64,000 nt of DNA from assembly GCA_001632425.1 (NCBI GenBank), contig KV425608.1, positions 62,001 through 126,000 on the forward strand, written 5' to 3'. Shown here one piece after another: positions 1-12,316 of the stretch (its first letter is position 1; each line of letters opens with the position of its first letter). Under the pieces are notes generated by a model, which worked only from the letters and a program-made list of their open reading frames with translations, was not told where the DNA came from and ran no database searches. The position numbers and the translations under genes are program-made. This DNA comes from Neolentinus lepideus HHB14362 ss-1 (taxonomy: Eukaryota; Basidiomycota; Agaricomycetes; Gloeophyllales; Gloeophyllaceae).

Positions 1-3000
1 CGTAAAAGGGGAAGCATCGAAGGGTCTTATATATGTATTTCGTGGCCGAGGAGAGATCGTCACGAGATGGGATGGGAGAGAAGACGGAGAAGCTGTGCGG
101 GCCCAGCGTCGGAATGTGTATTAATACCGTATATCGCCTCCGTGGATTCGCGCCAGATACGAGGACCCTGCCAGACCGTGGCTTGGGCTATTCCTGCACA
201 GGCTCCTCTTCTGCCCCCGAGGGTGCGAGAACATGGAAAATGCAAAAAAGGACATCGCTACACGACATAGGTACACGGTTATTACGTGCCAACGCTGCGA
301 GCCTGAGACATGTTCATCAAGATCGCCAGGCCGGCCAGCTAAGCCCCAGTAAGCGAACCTTGCCGTGGTATACGTGATGCCTCATCATTGGCGCCTCATG
401 GGACGCTCATCCGGAGCTCATTCATCTATACCAAATTGCATCCAATATGTCCTCGATGTGGCAGCCCCCATTCCGGTACTCGGGCGCGATCACCATCGAG
501 AGCTGCCATGTCAGCCGCGCGCTGGCAATTCCGGAGACGTCGGTGGCCTCTAAATGAGACGAGCAGGCCGTCTGCCATGGCTACGCTGCTCGTCTGCTGT
601 TTGTTCCTGGACCGAGCTCGCCTATGCCGCTGATCGACACAGGAAGACCGGCGACTATCTGCAAGCCAGAATGGAAAACGTCCTTTGCGGCTACTGGGTT
701 TCCGAATACATTCTGTTTCTTATATGACGTGTCTCACACATTCAAGCTCGACAGAGAATCACAAGGTGTGTACAAACGCCTCCATTCGCTTCTGCACTAC
801 CCTTACGGATTCTTACACCTTCCTTTTCTGTCCATCGCGGAAGCAGAATCCAGCGGTTTCAAGATCCTGTGCTCCGCTGTTGTCACCGGTTGCCTGCTTC
901 CCAGGCTCTCCTTTCTTTCGATACAGTTCGCTGTCTTCTGATTAGACATCGCTGCGGTCATCGCGGCAATACTGTCTGCTGTCGCAGCGACCGGTCAATA
1001 ACTTGCACGTCAGCTCTGCTTTCGCCGGGGAGACGCCGCAGCTGGGCGCACGTGTTTTGATGGTCTGAATAGGACTCCAAGGTACATCTAACCCCTATGT
1101 TTACCCAGCTCGTTGATATTTTATTTCTGCTATGGTCTGGGCCATCACCACGCCTCGAGGTAGGCACGACCCCACTCTTTCGTCCTCGGTAGCAGATCCG
1201 GAGACGTGCGTTGCGATTACGGACAGTCTCCTGGCGACGAATACAGACGAGAAAGCTCCGATATCCGTAATCGAAGCTGAAATGGCATACGCACGGTATG
1301 ACATCTTCTTGCTATCCGGACAGAGTTTTGACGGTAACGCGGAGTATGCCGGCAGGTCGCCCTTGGGCAGGGTAAGTAGCGCGAAAAGGACAAACCTTCC
1401 CATATGCTTTTCCCGGTTGGGCGCGGTGAATCACGATCGGGCTCTGACGGGTAAGCTTCATGATCCAGAGCTTTCTTTAGAGTCTAGGATCGCTTCGGGT
1501 ACTCAATCCCAGCGCGGCTCAGATTAGGGATGGGAAGCAAGTCGGGCTAGTCTTTCTTGGGGCGATCAACCCTTCCGGATCTGTCGCGCCCGCTCTTCGA
1601 ACCTCTTATGCAGCGCGACAGTTCACCGCCGTCAGAACCTAGAGTGCGTCGTCATCGGATACCTGCCCGACGCGCCCTGTCCTATCGCGACTGACCGCAG
1701 CACTCGCTGTCCACTAGTTTCATCTATCAGCACAGTACTGCGCTCCTTTTGCGAACCAAATGGCTTTTGATAAGCTTGGCGCTAGTCTCCCGGCGACGCC
1801 CGGCCTGTCCCTCCGCAACCAGGTGCGGGCACTCTGCAGCCAGGCCTCTTGATCAATTAGTTCTCGCGATTTCGTGCCGAACATACGCCAATGGGTCCCG
1901 CGTTGGCGTGTGGGACCTGTCGCGGGATCACAATCTGACGCACCGAGCACCGTGGAACCCCAGAACCCACGGTCCGCAACAAAGAAGGGAGAAGGGAATC
2001 TAGGAACCTGGGATTTGGGATGGGAGAAGAGCCCATCGAGCCCAGGCCTCCAGCCGTCGGCAGATAGTGTTGCTCTTGGGAGAATACGACGAGAGCGGCG
2101 GTAGGTATCCTGTTCCAATTTGTGCAAATTGCAGCCTTGGATGTGTTTCGCGATATTGCTCTCTCAGGTATATCATCAGGTTTCGTACGTTTCGTTGCGC
2201 TATTACGGCCTCTTACGGTCCTGACGATCCGTTCATATCAGATACTGATACCACCAGGACTCGGTGCCGGAGCGGGACCGAATTAACCTACTGTAGAGGT
2301 GCAGAGGACGCGATCACGGCGACGCAGGCTATCCCTCGTAGGTTAGTCGGTCTCTTTGCGGCTACCAAACACGGCGCCTATTGCGGATCTCGTCCTGCCT
2401 GGGTATTTGAGCGAAAGTCCTGAGTACGAGGGCAATATCGATACGTTCTATGTCCACAACGGTGGCTCCTGCAAGTGGCCGATCTGGCCTGCGTCGCAAG
2501 GTCTGTGGATTCCTCGCAGAATCTAGAAGTAGACCCCAAAGCAGGAGATCCACAATTATTCTCGACCACCTTCGAATCCTGCTCGCTGTTAGAACGCCTC
2601 CTCTCCGGTCATGTCAACCTTAAGGATGCAAACGAGTCGATGCTGCCCCGCGGTACCGCGGGAGATCATTTCATACATTGAATACGATTGCGCCACGAGG
2701 TACCTCGAGGCGTCACTATCGATAGACCGTCTCCCCGGTGCTGAGGTGAGTATTGACACGCTGGGAGCGAGGGCTCCATGAATGCGGCGCCGCTACAGCA
2801 GCAGTTCATTAAACGGACCCACTCTGCGCCTTTCGGGTCCGACAGGAGTTCCAGTGCTGGAATTTGGTCAGAGTATAGTCGCCTGACGTGACGTGCAAAG
2901 TCTGAAAGTTGGATCTTTGTATCCGTCTTACATCCAAGGTTCTGCTATACTGGTTCTACTGTACTAGTGGCTTCGCGTTGTACGTGAAATCTCGAACTCT

Positions 3001-5692
3001 AGACTTCTGTCGGCCGATAACAGAACTGGCCCCGCTCTTCTCTCTCAGCGTAGTCGTCACGATGTGCGACGATCCGCTCTGGATTCGGCTTGCTAGGAGC
3101 CTTTATTGGGATTTGAGTTTAGTTTGGGTTTGGACGAAGTATGCCAGAGATCCGAGCCAGGTGAGTGACCCATGCAAAAGAGCCAGACCCGGTAAGCTTC
3201 TTGCTTCTGTAGACCCTGGTGTACTTTGGGGTGCCTTCCACTGGGTTGCCTGACAAGATTTGTAAATCAGGTAGTGCAACTCGCTCGCCTGCCCCATGGG
3301 AATAACGCTCTCCAAATACGACCTGCCAATTGTGCCATAGGACTGCTTATACACGACCGGTGCTATTATAACTTGGTCAGTACGAATGAGACGGACCAGT
3401 ACGGTTGACTGGTCAACCGTAGACCAGTTGATCCACATGGCTTCATAGCGGGTTCCGGGCCGCGAGGCTGCTAGCTTTGTACATCGCCAATACGAGCTAT
3501 CTCATGTACGGAATAAATACCTCGACGCTGCACTAGTCGCGCATCAGGATCTGGAAACCTGAAGAGTCTAGACTGTCTGTAGACCAAGAGAAGCTCCGCC
3601 TTTACTAACTCCGGGAGTTCTTGCGTGGGTCCTATCCCAGGCCTGCCAGTGGTCCGAGACGGTTATGTCTCTGATCTCTGGTTGATGCCCGCCCGCGCTA
3701 GCTCCTCGGTGTCTACATTCGCCACGACATTTAAACGAGCCGACTGTCTTGGCTCGCAGTGTCTGCATGGATGTCGCAGGTCGCGCACCGAGCTGTGGCT
3801 GCCACAGGCGTCCATCTGTACTCACGACCTTGCCGAAGATGGCTCTTCCATTGGCGTGTGGCTTCGCTTCGGTGTATAGAATGTGGATCCGATCTCCACC
3901 ACTAGCATGTCTGGTGAGCGGCATCTTGCAATTGACGGACGTTCTCGCTGAAACAATTCAGTGTATCTTAGTCAAAATGAACTGATTCTGTCAGTTTGAA
4001 GAATCCCGAGTGACTAGAATCGCAACTGGCTTCCACTTTCTATTCTAAGGGATGCGTTGGCATTTTGCCCGAAAACGCCGCGGAGTATAAAAAATGTCCG
4101 CTGCAAGATAAAGCGCGACGAATACCTTGCCCTGCGACGATTGAGTAAGACCGCTGTTCTTGGCGGTCTTTCTAACCGATCTAACCGCATATATAAGAAC
4201 ACCGACCGTTTTGATTTGAGGCTGTTCTGATGCATAATGCCCCGTCTCCATTTCATTGGTGGTCGTATCTAGCAGATATCTCAGGGCGAACCGCAAGGCG
4301 TACTTACTGCGCACTGTATTTCCGCCGATAGACGTCTTGTCATTGATCAATGATGGCTATAGACTTGGGAGAGAACAGATTTCAATCCTGTAGGCGGCCT
4401 CTCTCTCAAGCGCGTTAGTCTAAGAGACAGAATTGATGACGACTGGATTCTTAGAGCGTGAATATCGATAAAATTTCAAGTACAATACATTTCTTAGGGC
4501 GATTGTGTCTTATGTCGTGGGCTTCCCGGACATGACTCGGCCGGAGGTCTACGTATGTATGGTTATCGCAACCTGAACATTAGCCTCTAATGTCTGCGTA
4601 CTGCCTTATCTTCTCCAGGTACCAAGCGATCCAATCATGAGTGAAGGGGCGAAACAAGCTTCCCAGACGTATAGGAATTTGAACAATTCAATTGAATCGA
4701 AGCGATCCACCGTCGTCACCTCACCGCCGGCGTTCGTAAGCCTCTAGTAGCGGGCAGGTGAAGGTTTCGAGTAAGCGACTATCCAATAAGAGCTGTAGAT
4801 AAGGCACAATCTATATCAGTATCTCCAGTCATATACTCTGACCTATAGCTAGCTCCGGAAGTGTAGTGCGTAAGAAGAGAAGAAAAATCGCCATATGACA
4901 ATGTTACATAAAACGATCGGGCCATACATTCGAGGACATTTCTGAACCTTGTCAATTAGACTCTTCGGTTGAAGTAGTTATTTAGCCCTCCCTGTGTAGG
5001 ATTCGGGGGAGATGGGGCATTGTAACGTACCTGCATGCTGCTTAGCACCTGTTAACTTACCAGTCAATTTGGCCAGCCCAATATTTGACCACCAGACATC
5101 ACTGAAAGTCCAAGGCAGGACCGCAACTGGTTTGATGGCTGGAATGGTAGCTCCTCATTGCACTGTACGGGTTAATTAACGCAGAGTGCTCCGGGGCATC
5201 ACCTGGACCCCTTGGTAAATTGACAATAATTTATACACTGTAAATTAAGCATCCAGCTGGGCACTGGTAAATTCTAGCGGTCAGTTAGGTCTCTTCCCAA
5301 ATTCCTCGGAGCCTAGCTGTGTGTCCGCCTATGTAGCCGATAGCATCCGTGGCTATTACGTAAATGCGTGAACGAAAGTGGCCTTCGTTCGCTGATGTCG
5401 GATGTGAAAGGGCCAGACTAACTCCCCTCTCTCCGCGGCACGAGTCCCAAGCCCTGCCACCAGCTCAGCGTCCCTCTTCCCATGTGAGGAGAAGTCCAAA
5501 TTGAGTAAAGTGACCGAGTGAGATGGGACCGAGTGCACAAACTCGATGTTGGTCAAACAGACGGTCATCTTTTCTTGAGAATGGATGACTCTGCAGTGTG
5601 ACCTGATTGAACAGGCTAGATACAGTTACGTTACAGCCTGTGCTGCTTTGTCGGCAAGAGTAGCGTAATCGAGATACCAACAGAGCCAAAAG
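1..5692. other. Gene-poor stretch, no supportable gene
   Basis: I see only short open frames on both strands, with no recognisable motif, no chain of frames joined by plausible splice sites and no codon pattern like that of the neighbours. The longest frames (1132-1527 + and 1720-2127 -) match nothing I know. A 20-base near-perfect palindrome lies at 3401-3420. The part beside MPP6 (about 5350-5690) may be its 3' flank. The stretch could be old decayed repeat DNA, but no transposase, reverse transcriptase or terminal repeat was recognised. Confidence 0.5.
3401..3420. repeat. Near-perfect 20-bp palindrome
   Basis: The sequence acggttgactggtcaaccgt reads almost the same on both strands, with only the central pair unmatched. 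It is followed by a further gaccagttg motif. It lies far from any recognised gene, so no role can be assigned. Confidence 0.6.
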
Positions 5693-6595
5693 CTAGTCGG
5701 ACGTATGTTTCTTCTTCTTGAGCCTCTTCTTATCAGCCAGGTGACCAGCTCCATCGTCCTGAGGTTCGCCATCGGCTGCGAATACTCTCTTTGCCTTGCC
5801 TTTTATTCCAGCATTTCGAGATGGCGCGTCAGCGTTAGGTCTTGAAGAAACCGGCTTAGAGCCGCTGGGACCAGCGGCCGGTTCGTCAACCCCAGAAGGT
5901 TTGAGAAACACGGTAGGTGCAGGAGGATCCATAGCCGGTGCACGTAAACTGGACCGTGCCGCTCGGAGATCCGTCCCAACCTTGGCGGTCTCACGAATTA
6001 GCGTTTTCGCAGATTTAGCATTGTCCTTGTTCTTCTTGCTCCCCTTCTGTAGCTTTGATATTGTACCTGACGAACCTGAGATGGTTGCCGGCCGCTTGGA
6101 CATCTTCGACCAGTCTCGCGCTGTGTCGTTCGCAGATTCGACAACAGCTTGAACCGGCTCTGAAGGCTATAAGGTTACGTGTTTAAGACAGGGGTCTGCG
6201 GAGCTCCGTAGTCCACATTACGCACCTCTTCTGCGACCTCCTGACCCTTCGCATTGAACTTTCGACGGCCTTTCGGCTCTGTAGGCGTGTGAGTTGAAGC
6301 TGATGGATCTTCACTGAATGCTGGGAAAAGGAAGGGCAGATACGAGGACTCGTACGTGACCTCAGAGCTGAACAACAACAATGATGAGTTAGTCCCCAGA
6401 ATCACAACATACTAGCACATACAACGGTTGCGACGATCCGGAACTAAGTCCCCAGGCCTCTTGCACTTCGCTTGAAATTTCCCATTGTGACTCGTCCTTT
6501 ACTTCAGCTTTCTCAGCTTCATTCTTCTGAGCCAGTTTCGCTCTTTGCATGAAGCGCAAGCTAAGTGTGCCATTACTTAGAGCCTTGGCCGACAT
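5693..6595 (-). CDS. MPP6-like nuclear RNA exosome cofactor
   Basis: Three exons are supported: 6595-6423, 6367-6226 and 6166-5693. They are joined by GT-AG introns in consistent phase and give 262 residues. The N-terminus (LSNGTLSLRFMQRAK) matches the start of M-phase phosphoprotein 6, where a short leucine-rich stretch precedes an RFMQR/KFMQR element. A GRRKFN segment in mid-protein and a lysine-rich tail (KKRLKKKK) also fit. Family members bind the nuclear exosome and Mtr4 and help in rRNA and non-coding RNA processing and surveillance; that role is inferred by family. The ATG at 6595 was chosen because it sits directly before the conserved block; the open frame upstream lacks conservation signs. 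The gene is divergent from the DHHC gene, with about 210 bases between starts. Confidence 0.72.
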
Positions 6596-6804
6596 GAGTG
6601 CAGTATTGCGTGTATCAGCCACCCATTGACAAGGCAGAGTACCGGCATGTTCCGGAATTCCCACGAGCTCTGGACGTCCGGCTTTCATCGAAATTGCCGA
6701 TAGTTGCGTCACAGTGTCGGCCTTCGGACTCGCAGTAGCGGGATTAACTTTTATTTCTACCTGACATTAGCACCATATCAGCCCGTAAAGCTTTGGGTAC
6801 GGTA

Positions 6805-8707
6805 ATGGCAGGAAATGCACCCCCTCAGTTTGATCAGCATACATGTTGCGGCATCGTCGAGGAAGCAGCATACCGTGCTCGGGAACGGAGGGAGCAGAAA
6901 CAGAAGCAGCCGTGGATTGTTCGCAAACTGGCTGTCGCGATCACGATAGGTATCCTTGCGTACGCGACGTACGTGTACATTGGCCGGTTCTGTGTTCCCA
7001 TGATTAGGATAGATGCAGGAGCTCTGGGGCGTCGCTCCATGGGAAGTGAGTAGTACCTTGGCCGTATTGTGGAACTGCGGCTAACAGTCCATAGTCGGAT
7101 TTCTAGTCGTCTTCTGCATATTTGCCATGATGATCTACTGGTCGTATCTAAAGGTGAGTCTACTTTGAAGATCTACCTCAAGCTGCTAAGACGCGGATAG
7201 ATCATCCTCACGCCGCCCGGGTTGGCCAAAGACGTAGGTCCGGATACTGAGTGATCGTGTAACTTAGACTTGACCACGCATCCAGCATGTCTCCAAGTCC
7301 GCTGAGCCTCATCCCTCAACAACAGCTAGATTCGACGATTCCTGGGAGGAAGGGTTGGGCAGTTGGCAATATGAAGGCATGACCCATCCCACGGACCAGC
7401 CTACCCAATCCGAGTCACTACCGCCTGCCACAATTGACTCGAGTGCACTTCCGGCGACCACCGAGAAATCCAATGTGGTCGCGAGAAACGGTCACGCAGG
7501 CCCTGGATCAGATGCTGAGGGGGATTCAAACGCGGGCAACCTTAACGCTATACCACCAGTAGCGGCAGCGAAAGCTGCCAAAGACCTGCCTGTCGAGGCC
7601 GCAGCGCCTGCTCAATCGCCGAGAGTCAAGCCTGAGACTCGCTCTGGCCCTATTCGGCCGACTAGGAGGCCACCCAGTACTCCTGTATTGTTGCCGGAGT
7701 GTCGGTATTGCTACAAGGATGGCTTCGTGAAGCCTTTGCGGGCACACCATTGTCGTTCCTGTGGGACTGTGAGTCACGAAGTTTGACAGGATGAATGGGC
7801 ACTGACTGAATACCCTGTATAGTGTGTACTGCGATTTGATCATCATTGTCCATGTGGGTATCCTCTGATATCGAAATCCATTGGTGTGAGTTGATTATAT
7901 GTGAAAGGGATCGGGCAATGTGTCGGTGCTTTGAACCACAGAGTGAGTACCCGAACCCTCAATCACGAGAGTAATATGTCTGACACAACCTTGCAGTTCT
8001 TCTTCATATTCTGCGAGTGGGCAGCGATCTTCTGTATCTGGGTATTCGCGACCTTATTGGCACAGAACGTGAAAGCAGGAAACAGCACCAATCTCGCCGT
8101 CTCCCCAGATGGACAGCAAATTGCTGTGATCGCACTGTGAGTGCCTTCCATGGCCGCAGTTTCATGTGTCGATATAATGATCTGCTTGTAGGGCAGGACT
8201 ATTCATGTTATTCACCCTTGTCATGATCGCATCGCATACACGACTTATTATACATAACCAAACGACTATAGAACATCTCGGCGTGCAGAGGATGAAAGAG
8301 AGGGAGAAGGCGATTCTTGGGAACGCATTTCCGTGGTACCAGTTCGGGTCAGTTCCTCTGTCTACGACAAGCATACTTACTAAACTCGCTGATACGCGCT
8401 TGCGGTCATCAGAGCTAAACGTCGGATGCGGAAACAGTGGGACGAGGAGTGGGGCAGCCTGAGCAGAGAGGGAAACCTGTGGTGGCTCGGGAGCTACAGA
8501 GCGAACTGGGAGAGCGTGATGGGCAGTAGTGTGCTTGATTGGTTCTGTGAGTGACTACTCCGATGTCGTAATTGAATATCATTGCTGATCCTCGCAGTGC
8601 CTATCGGGCGGTCTCCTATGAACGGCTTGGAGTATCGGACGAATCCGCGATTTGACGAGATAGGGCGGTGGAGACCGCGGAGAGAGTGGCCTGAAGGGTT
8701 ACGGTAA
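6805..8707 (+). CDS. DHHC-type protein S-palmitoyltransferase
   Basis: Ten exons keep frame throughout (6805-7045, 7095-7153, 7201-7233, 7286-7768, 7823-7853, 7908-7942, 7997-8136, 8192-8347, 8413-8546, 8598-8707) and give 473 residues. Two N-terminal membrane segments are followed by TPPG in the position of the usual DPG motif. A long polar, proline-rich linker precedes the cysteine-rich domain: CRYCYKDGFVKPLRAHHCRSC, then DHHCPW split by an intron, then GQCVGALNH. Two more membrane segments follow, then the TTxE motif (TTIE). The enzyme would attach palmitate to cysteines of membrane-associated proteins, probably at Golgi, endoplasmic reticulum or vacuole. The DHHC cysteine is present, so it should be active. 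The DHHC subfamily cannot be decided by eye. The ATG at 6805 is the first in frame. Confidence 0.9.
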
Positions 8708-9796
8708 TATTGAGGTGAGTCAGCGCGTTCTCGATGGTTGGATCAGAGGGTGATGATGCGAAGAAAAAGAAGAGTATTGAACGAACAGCTACTGTTGTAC
8801 GATGATATCTGAGACACGACATGCAGTATCTAGCGGATCTGGACATTGGTACGATATCCTTGTAATACTTGTCTTGCATGGTTGGTGGCTGAAACGAGCC
8901 CGCTGTTGATTAATGATTGATGACTGGTGGTTGCTAACGGGCTGTTGTTGACAGTGCGCTGAAGTGCAAGAACAAATCTACTGGATGACATGATTTTAAG
9001 ACACCTGTGGCGAGTGGCTGCATCGCGTCCCTGTGGTTGTTGACACGGTTGCTAGGCTGTTATAGTTGACGTCCTGGCCGGAAGTGGATCACGTTCACAG
9101 ACGTGGCTGTCAAGAGCTGGTCGTGATGTGGATATGAAGGAGATCTCATCATGAATTTTGAGGTTTATTCGCAGATAGAAGTGCTCCATTGGCGCCGTGG
9201 CGTGTTCAAGTTAAACTCGAGAGGAGACTGGCTTCCCATTCTATGTGGCATCAAAAAGTCATGTGCGCACCGTTCTTCACGCCTCCAGCGTCTATCACTT
9301 CTGGGTCATCCTGGGGCTGCAATGGAGCGTATGATATGTTCTCGGTCAGTCACCAACCAAGACCTCCATCCCGATCATATGCTTGCTTTCTAGAAAGCAA
9401 AGAGGCTCTTGCATACCTATATATGCCGAAGGGAATATGAAGTTCTCTAACGATTTGTCGCCAGCTAAAACGTGGTACTGATACTACGACCGTGCTACTA
9501 CCAGCGCAGACAGTATGTCCTCACCGCGTCTAGTCGTTCAGCGATCAATACTAACAATACTAACTGCCAGACGTGCACTATGTAGTCTATCAATAAACGG
9601 CAACACATATGTACAGTTGGGTTTGCTCGGCGTGAGCTCAAGCATAGTCCTCGTCTGCGATTTGCTATTCATGCTTTCTTAGCTGGTATTTTGTGCACGT
9701 TTGACAACAGGGTTCGATTATCGATGCTTCCAAAGCTTGGGGCCCCTCGTTGCAAAATCTCGTTGCGGTGGAACCGAGGCTCCGAGTCATCGCACA
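8708..9796. other. Intergenic, no gene seen
   Basis: This holds the 3' flank of the palmitoyltransferase and the upstream flank of the F-box gene. Short frames at 9151-9440 show no family features. Confidence 0.5.
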
Positions 9797-10758
9797 ATGG
9801 TCACCCCTCACAGAAGTCTCCTCCCAGAGTCAGTGCGTACACGGGTCGTTGCTTCTAACCAGACTGCAGAAACTGTACCTGTAGAGTTGATGTCAAGTAT
9901 TTTTCTGCTGACACTAGATAACGCCACGCTTGTAACATCCGATGTCAGGTCTACTCCGCTGAATATCTCCCAAGTCTGTCAATACTGGAGAGGCATCGCT
10001 TTGGCCGTACCGCAGCTCTGGTCATCACTCTCTATGGACTTAGGGTCCGGATGCCCTGATATACCGCAGTTGACTTCCACGTGGCTCTTTCGGGCTGAAA
10101 AGTGCGATCTATCGGTCGCGATGTTCTTCCCGGCAGACTCTGGTACTGAGGCGTGTCTTGCGTCGCTGCATACACACTCGGCGAATCTCAACCATCTTCG
10201 GGTGGATGCGTCCGATGTTCACATTCGACTACCAGCTTTGGAGCGTCTGTCTGCACTTCAGATGTTGGACTTAAGCCTCAGGTACTCAGCTTCCAGGCCT
10301 CGGGTTTTCTCGCATAACCCGTGCCCTCCCTGTGTTTTTTTTTCTTCGCTTGGAGGACCTCAGGATCCGGCATAATGCCTGTTGCCGTCTCTCCAACAGT
10401 GTCACCTTCTCAAAACTGCGATCACTGGACATCGGCAGGTATGTTGACCAGATTTCCTTACTTAATGACCCAATATGCCACTTACCCAAGCCGTCATACG
10501 TTCAAAATGCAATCTTAGGCGACTTAGCATCGGGAGACAGTCCCCGGAGAACATCTCCAACTCTCGCAGAGCCGCGTATCGCAGCAGATCCGCACGAAGA
10601 CATCCCCATTGCTTATGTCGCTCTGCGACTATTTACATGGGATGCGATCAATGTTCAAAACGATGGCGCTATTCTCCCCAAACTCCAGTCTCGCTTTGGT
10701 ACTGCAGGAACCGATCACAACTGAAGACGTGAATCAACTGCTCACTTCTCGACGATGA
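9797..10758 (+). pseudogene. F-box-like gene, probably disrupted
   Basis: The frame from the ATG at 9797 carries a typical basidiomycete F-box-like N-terminus: VPVELMSSIFLLTLDN, then NISQVCQYWRGIALAVPQLWSSL. Leucine-rich segments follow (LPALERLSALQMLDLSLR). One exon plausibly ends near 10281 and resumes near 10367, giving the LRR-like piece KLRSLDIG. Near 10690 the frame appears to shift by one base: KLQS is in one frame and ALVLQEPITTEDVNQLL, which looks like the natural continuation to the stop at 10756-10758, is in another. Between these the sequence is hard to read as LRR. F-box proteins act as substrate receptors of SCF ubiquitin ligases; this copy is more likely decaying than working. 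A missed intron is the alternative. Confidence 0.55.
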
Positions 10759-11011
10759 ATCGCTGTACGCATACCCAGTTTTGACAAAGCATTCCACGTC
10801 GACATGACCAGGATTGTGACGGCAGACGAATGACCAGGCGCTAAAATGGAGAAGTGAAGCATGCAGGATGGTGTTATCTACAGGACAATTTTCGACGACA
10901 GTCAGGATGTATACATGGTGACTCTAGATTTATAGAGGTGATTCTCGGGACGGAGGCTTAGAAGTGCCCAGGTTCATATTCGGCAACAGTGCTTGTAGCT
11001 CGAAGGCTGCA
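10759..11011. other. Convergent intergenic region
   Basis: This separates the F-box relic (+) from the 434-residue gene (-), whose 3' flank it contains. No further feature is seen. Confidence 0.5.
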
Positions 11012-12316
11012 TCACCATGTTACTGCATATATCTCTGTCCCCCTTGACGGCAGTAAAATGACCCCTTTCGAATAGATGATGCACTGCTCTACCCATTTCC
11101 ACCCATCACCAGCCTTCCGCGCTTTTGCGTTGTATGGGTCCGGGCGTAGAGGAGAAGGCCGCGTGATTACGAACCCTTCATCGTCCTTGTCCCGAAATCC
11201 TTCATCCAGGATGCTCTTCAACGATGTTACACATAGTCCACCTGTCTTCGTTACGATGAGCAATTCATCGGCGGAAGTGCATCGCGCTGATAGAAACACT
11301 CCGGGCTGATACAGAAAGCTCTCCGTGCGCATGATACTGCCATCCTGAATGCTCAAGAAGCTTATAACGGACGTGGATACAGAGTCTCCGTGCTGGCCTT
11401 GTTCGCCAAGGACAACGAGAGAATTCAGTGAAGAATGGGAAGTGATTTTATTGATTCTAAAGTCGAAGTTTTTCTTCCAGGATATAGCAAGATCAGGCAC
11501 CGCAATGACACATATCATACTTGTCGCGGAGTCTAAGCGGTGGTCGTTGGATGAGTGAGTCTCCGTGACATAGAGAGCTATCGCGTTCTCAGTTAACTTC
11601 ACGGCATGGCCAGGTCGAAGCCAGTCGACGAGATCCTCAGGACGATCCAGCTTAACGCTGGACTTCTCGCCCTGATGAGTGTGTGCTCTGAGCAAAAGGG
11701 TGGAGGACGGGACATTCGTCGTGGATGTCACCAGCACGAAGTCATTTTCTGTGTCTTGAATATATATCGGCAGTAAGGTTTCACTCTGGAGCGAAGCTGG
11801 GATGCGCAAGACCTCTTGGCATGCTGAGGTCTGGGCGTTGTAGACGATTATCTGTGGGACTGGCACCGCTACTGCCGCTGCTATATGGAATGAGGAACAA
11901 CGGAACGGGGACGTCCCCAAAGCCAGCCTTCCAGGAAGCTCAAGCTCCTGTAGCAGAATGCCCTTAGGAATGGGGTATAGGCGCAGCACGGCCGGTTTAT
12001 CTTCCTGGTCGGGTCTTAGAGAGACGGGCAGCTCGAATCCGATGACCAGTACTGACATGCTTGGACAATATGTGATTGAGGCTCTGTGAGCTAATATCGC
12101 TCCAGGAAGGGCAGGCTTGAGCTCCGTCACATGTGTGAACTGGCCAGACTGTGCTGACCAGACGTGAGATGCAGCGCCAAGCGAGTCGAAGGTAACGATA
12201 TAGGGCTGAGAGTCGGAATGAATGGCCTTGAGGGTGTACAATGGGTACCTCTGCTCGCTAGAACCCTCAGTAGTTTCATGGCACAAAGTCGATGCTTGAA
12301 ACTCGTGTGGTGCCAT
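11012..12316 (-). CDS. Unrecognised 434-residue protein, possible beta-propeller
   Basis: This is one uninterrupted exon of 435 codons. The ATG at 12316 has a strong context (ACCATGG). The frame extends upstream only by a few codons without an ATG, so this start is favoured. I recognise no named family. The protein shows alternating short beta-like stretches with repeated patterns such as IVTFDSLGAASHVWSAQSGQ, LVLGEQGQ and LLIVTKTGG, as in degenerate WD40 or F-box-associated propellers. No N-terminal F-box is visible. There is no signal peptide or membrane segment. It is divergent from the first secreted-protein gene, with 684 bases between starts. Parts of its 5' half recur as broken relics at 14764-14940 and 16676-16880, showing that it was caught in the local tandem duplication. 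Confidence 0.6.
   Translation of the reverse strand: MAPHEFQASTLCHETTEGSSEQRYPLYTLKAIHSDSQPYIVTFDSLGAASHVWSAQSGQFTHVTELKPALPGAILAHRASITYCPSMSVLVIGFELPVSLRPDQEDKPAVLRLYPIPKGILLQELELPGRLALGTSPFRCSSFHIAAAVAVPVPQIIVYNAQTSACQEVLRIPASLQSETLLPIYIQDTENDFVLVTSTTNVPSSTLLLRAHTHQGEKSSVKLDRPEDLVDWLRPGHAVKLTENAIALYVTETHSSNDHRLDSATSMICVIAVPDLAISWKKNFDFRINKITSHSSLNSLVVLGEQGQHGDSVSTSVISFLSIQDGSIMRTESFLYQPGVFLSARCTSADELLIVTKTGGLCVTSLKSILDEGFRDKDDEGFVITRPSPLRPDPYNAKARKAGDGWKWVEQCIIYSKGVILLPSRGTEIYAVTW

Noticed and set aside
1720..2127. 135-codon minus-strand frame in the first gene-free stretch
   Set aside because: It has no recognisable motif and no splice partners, and overlaps plus-strand frames of similar length.
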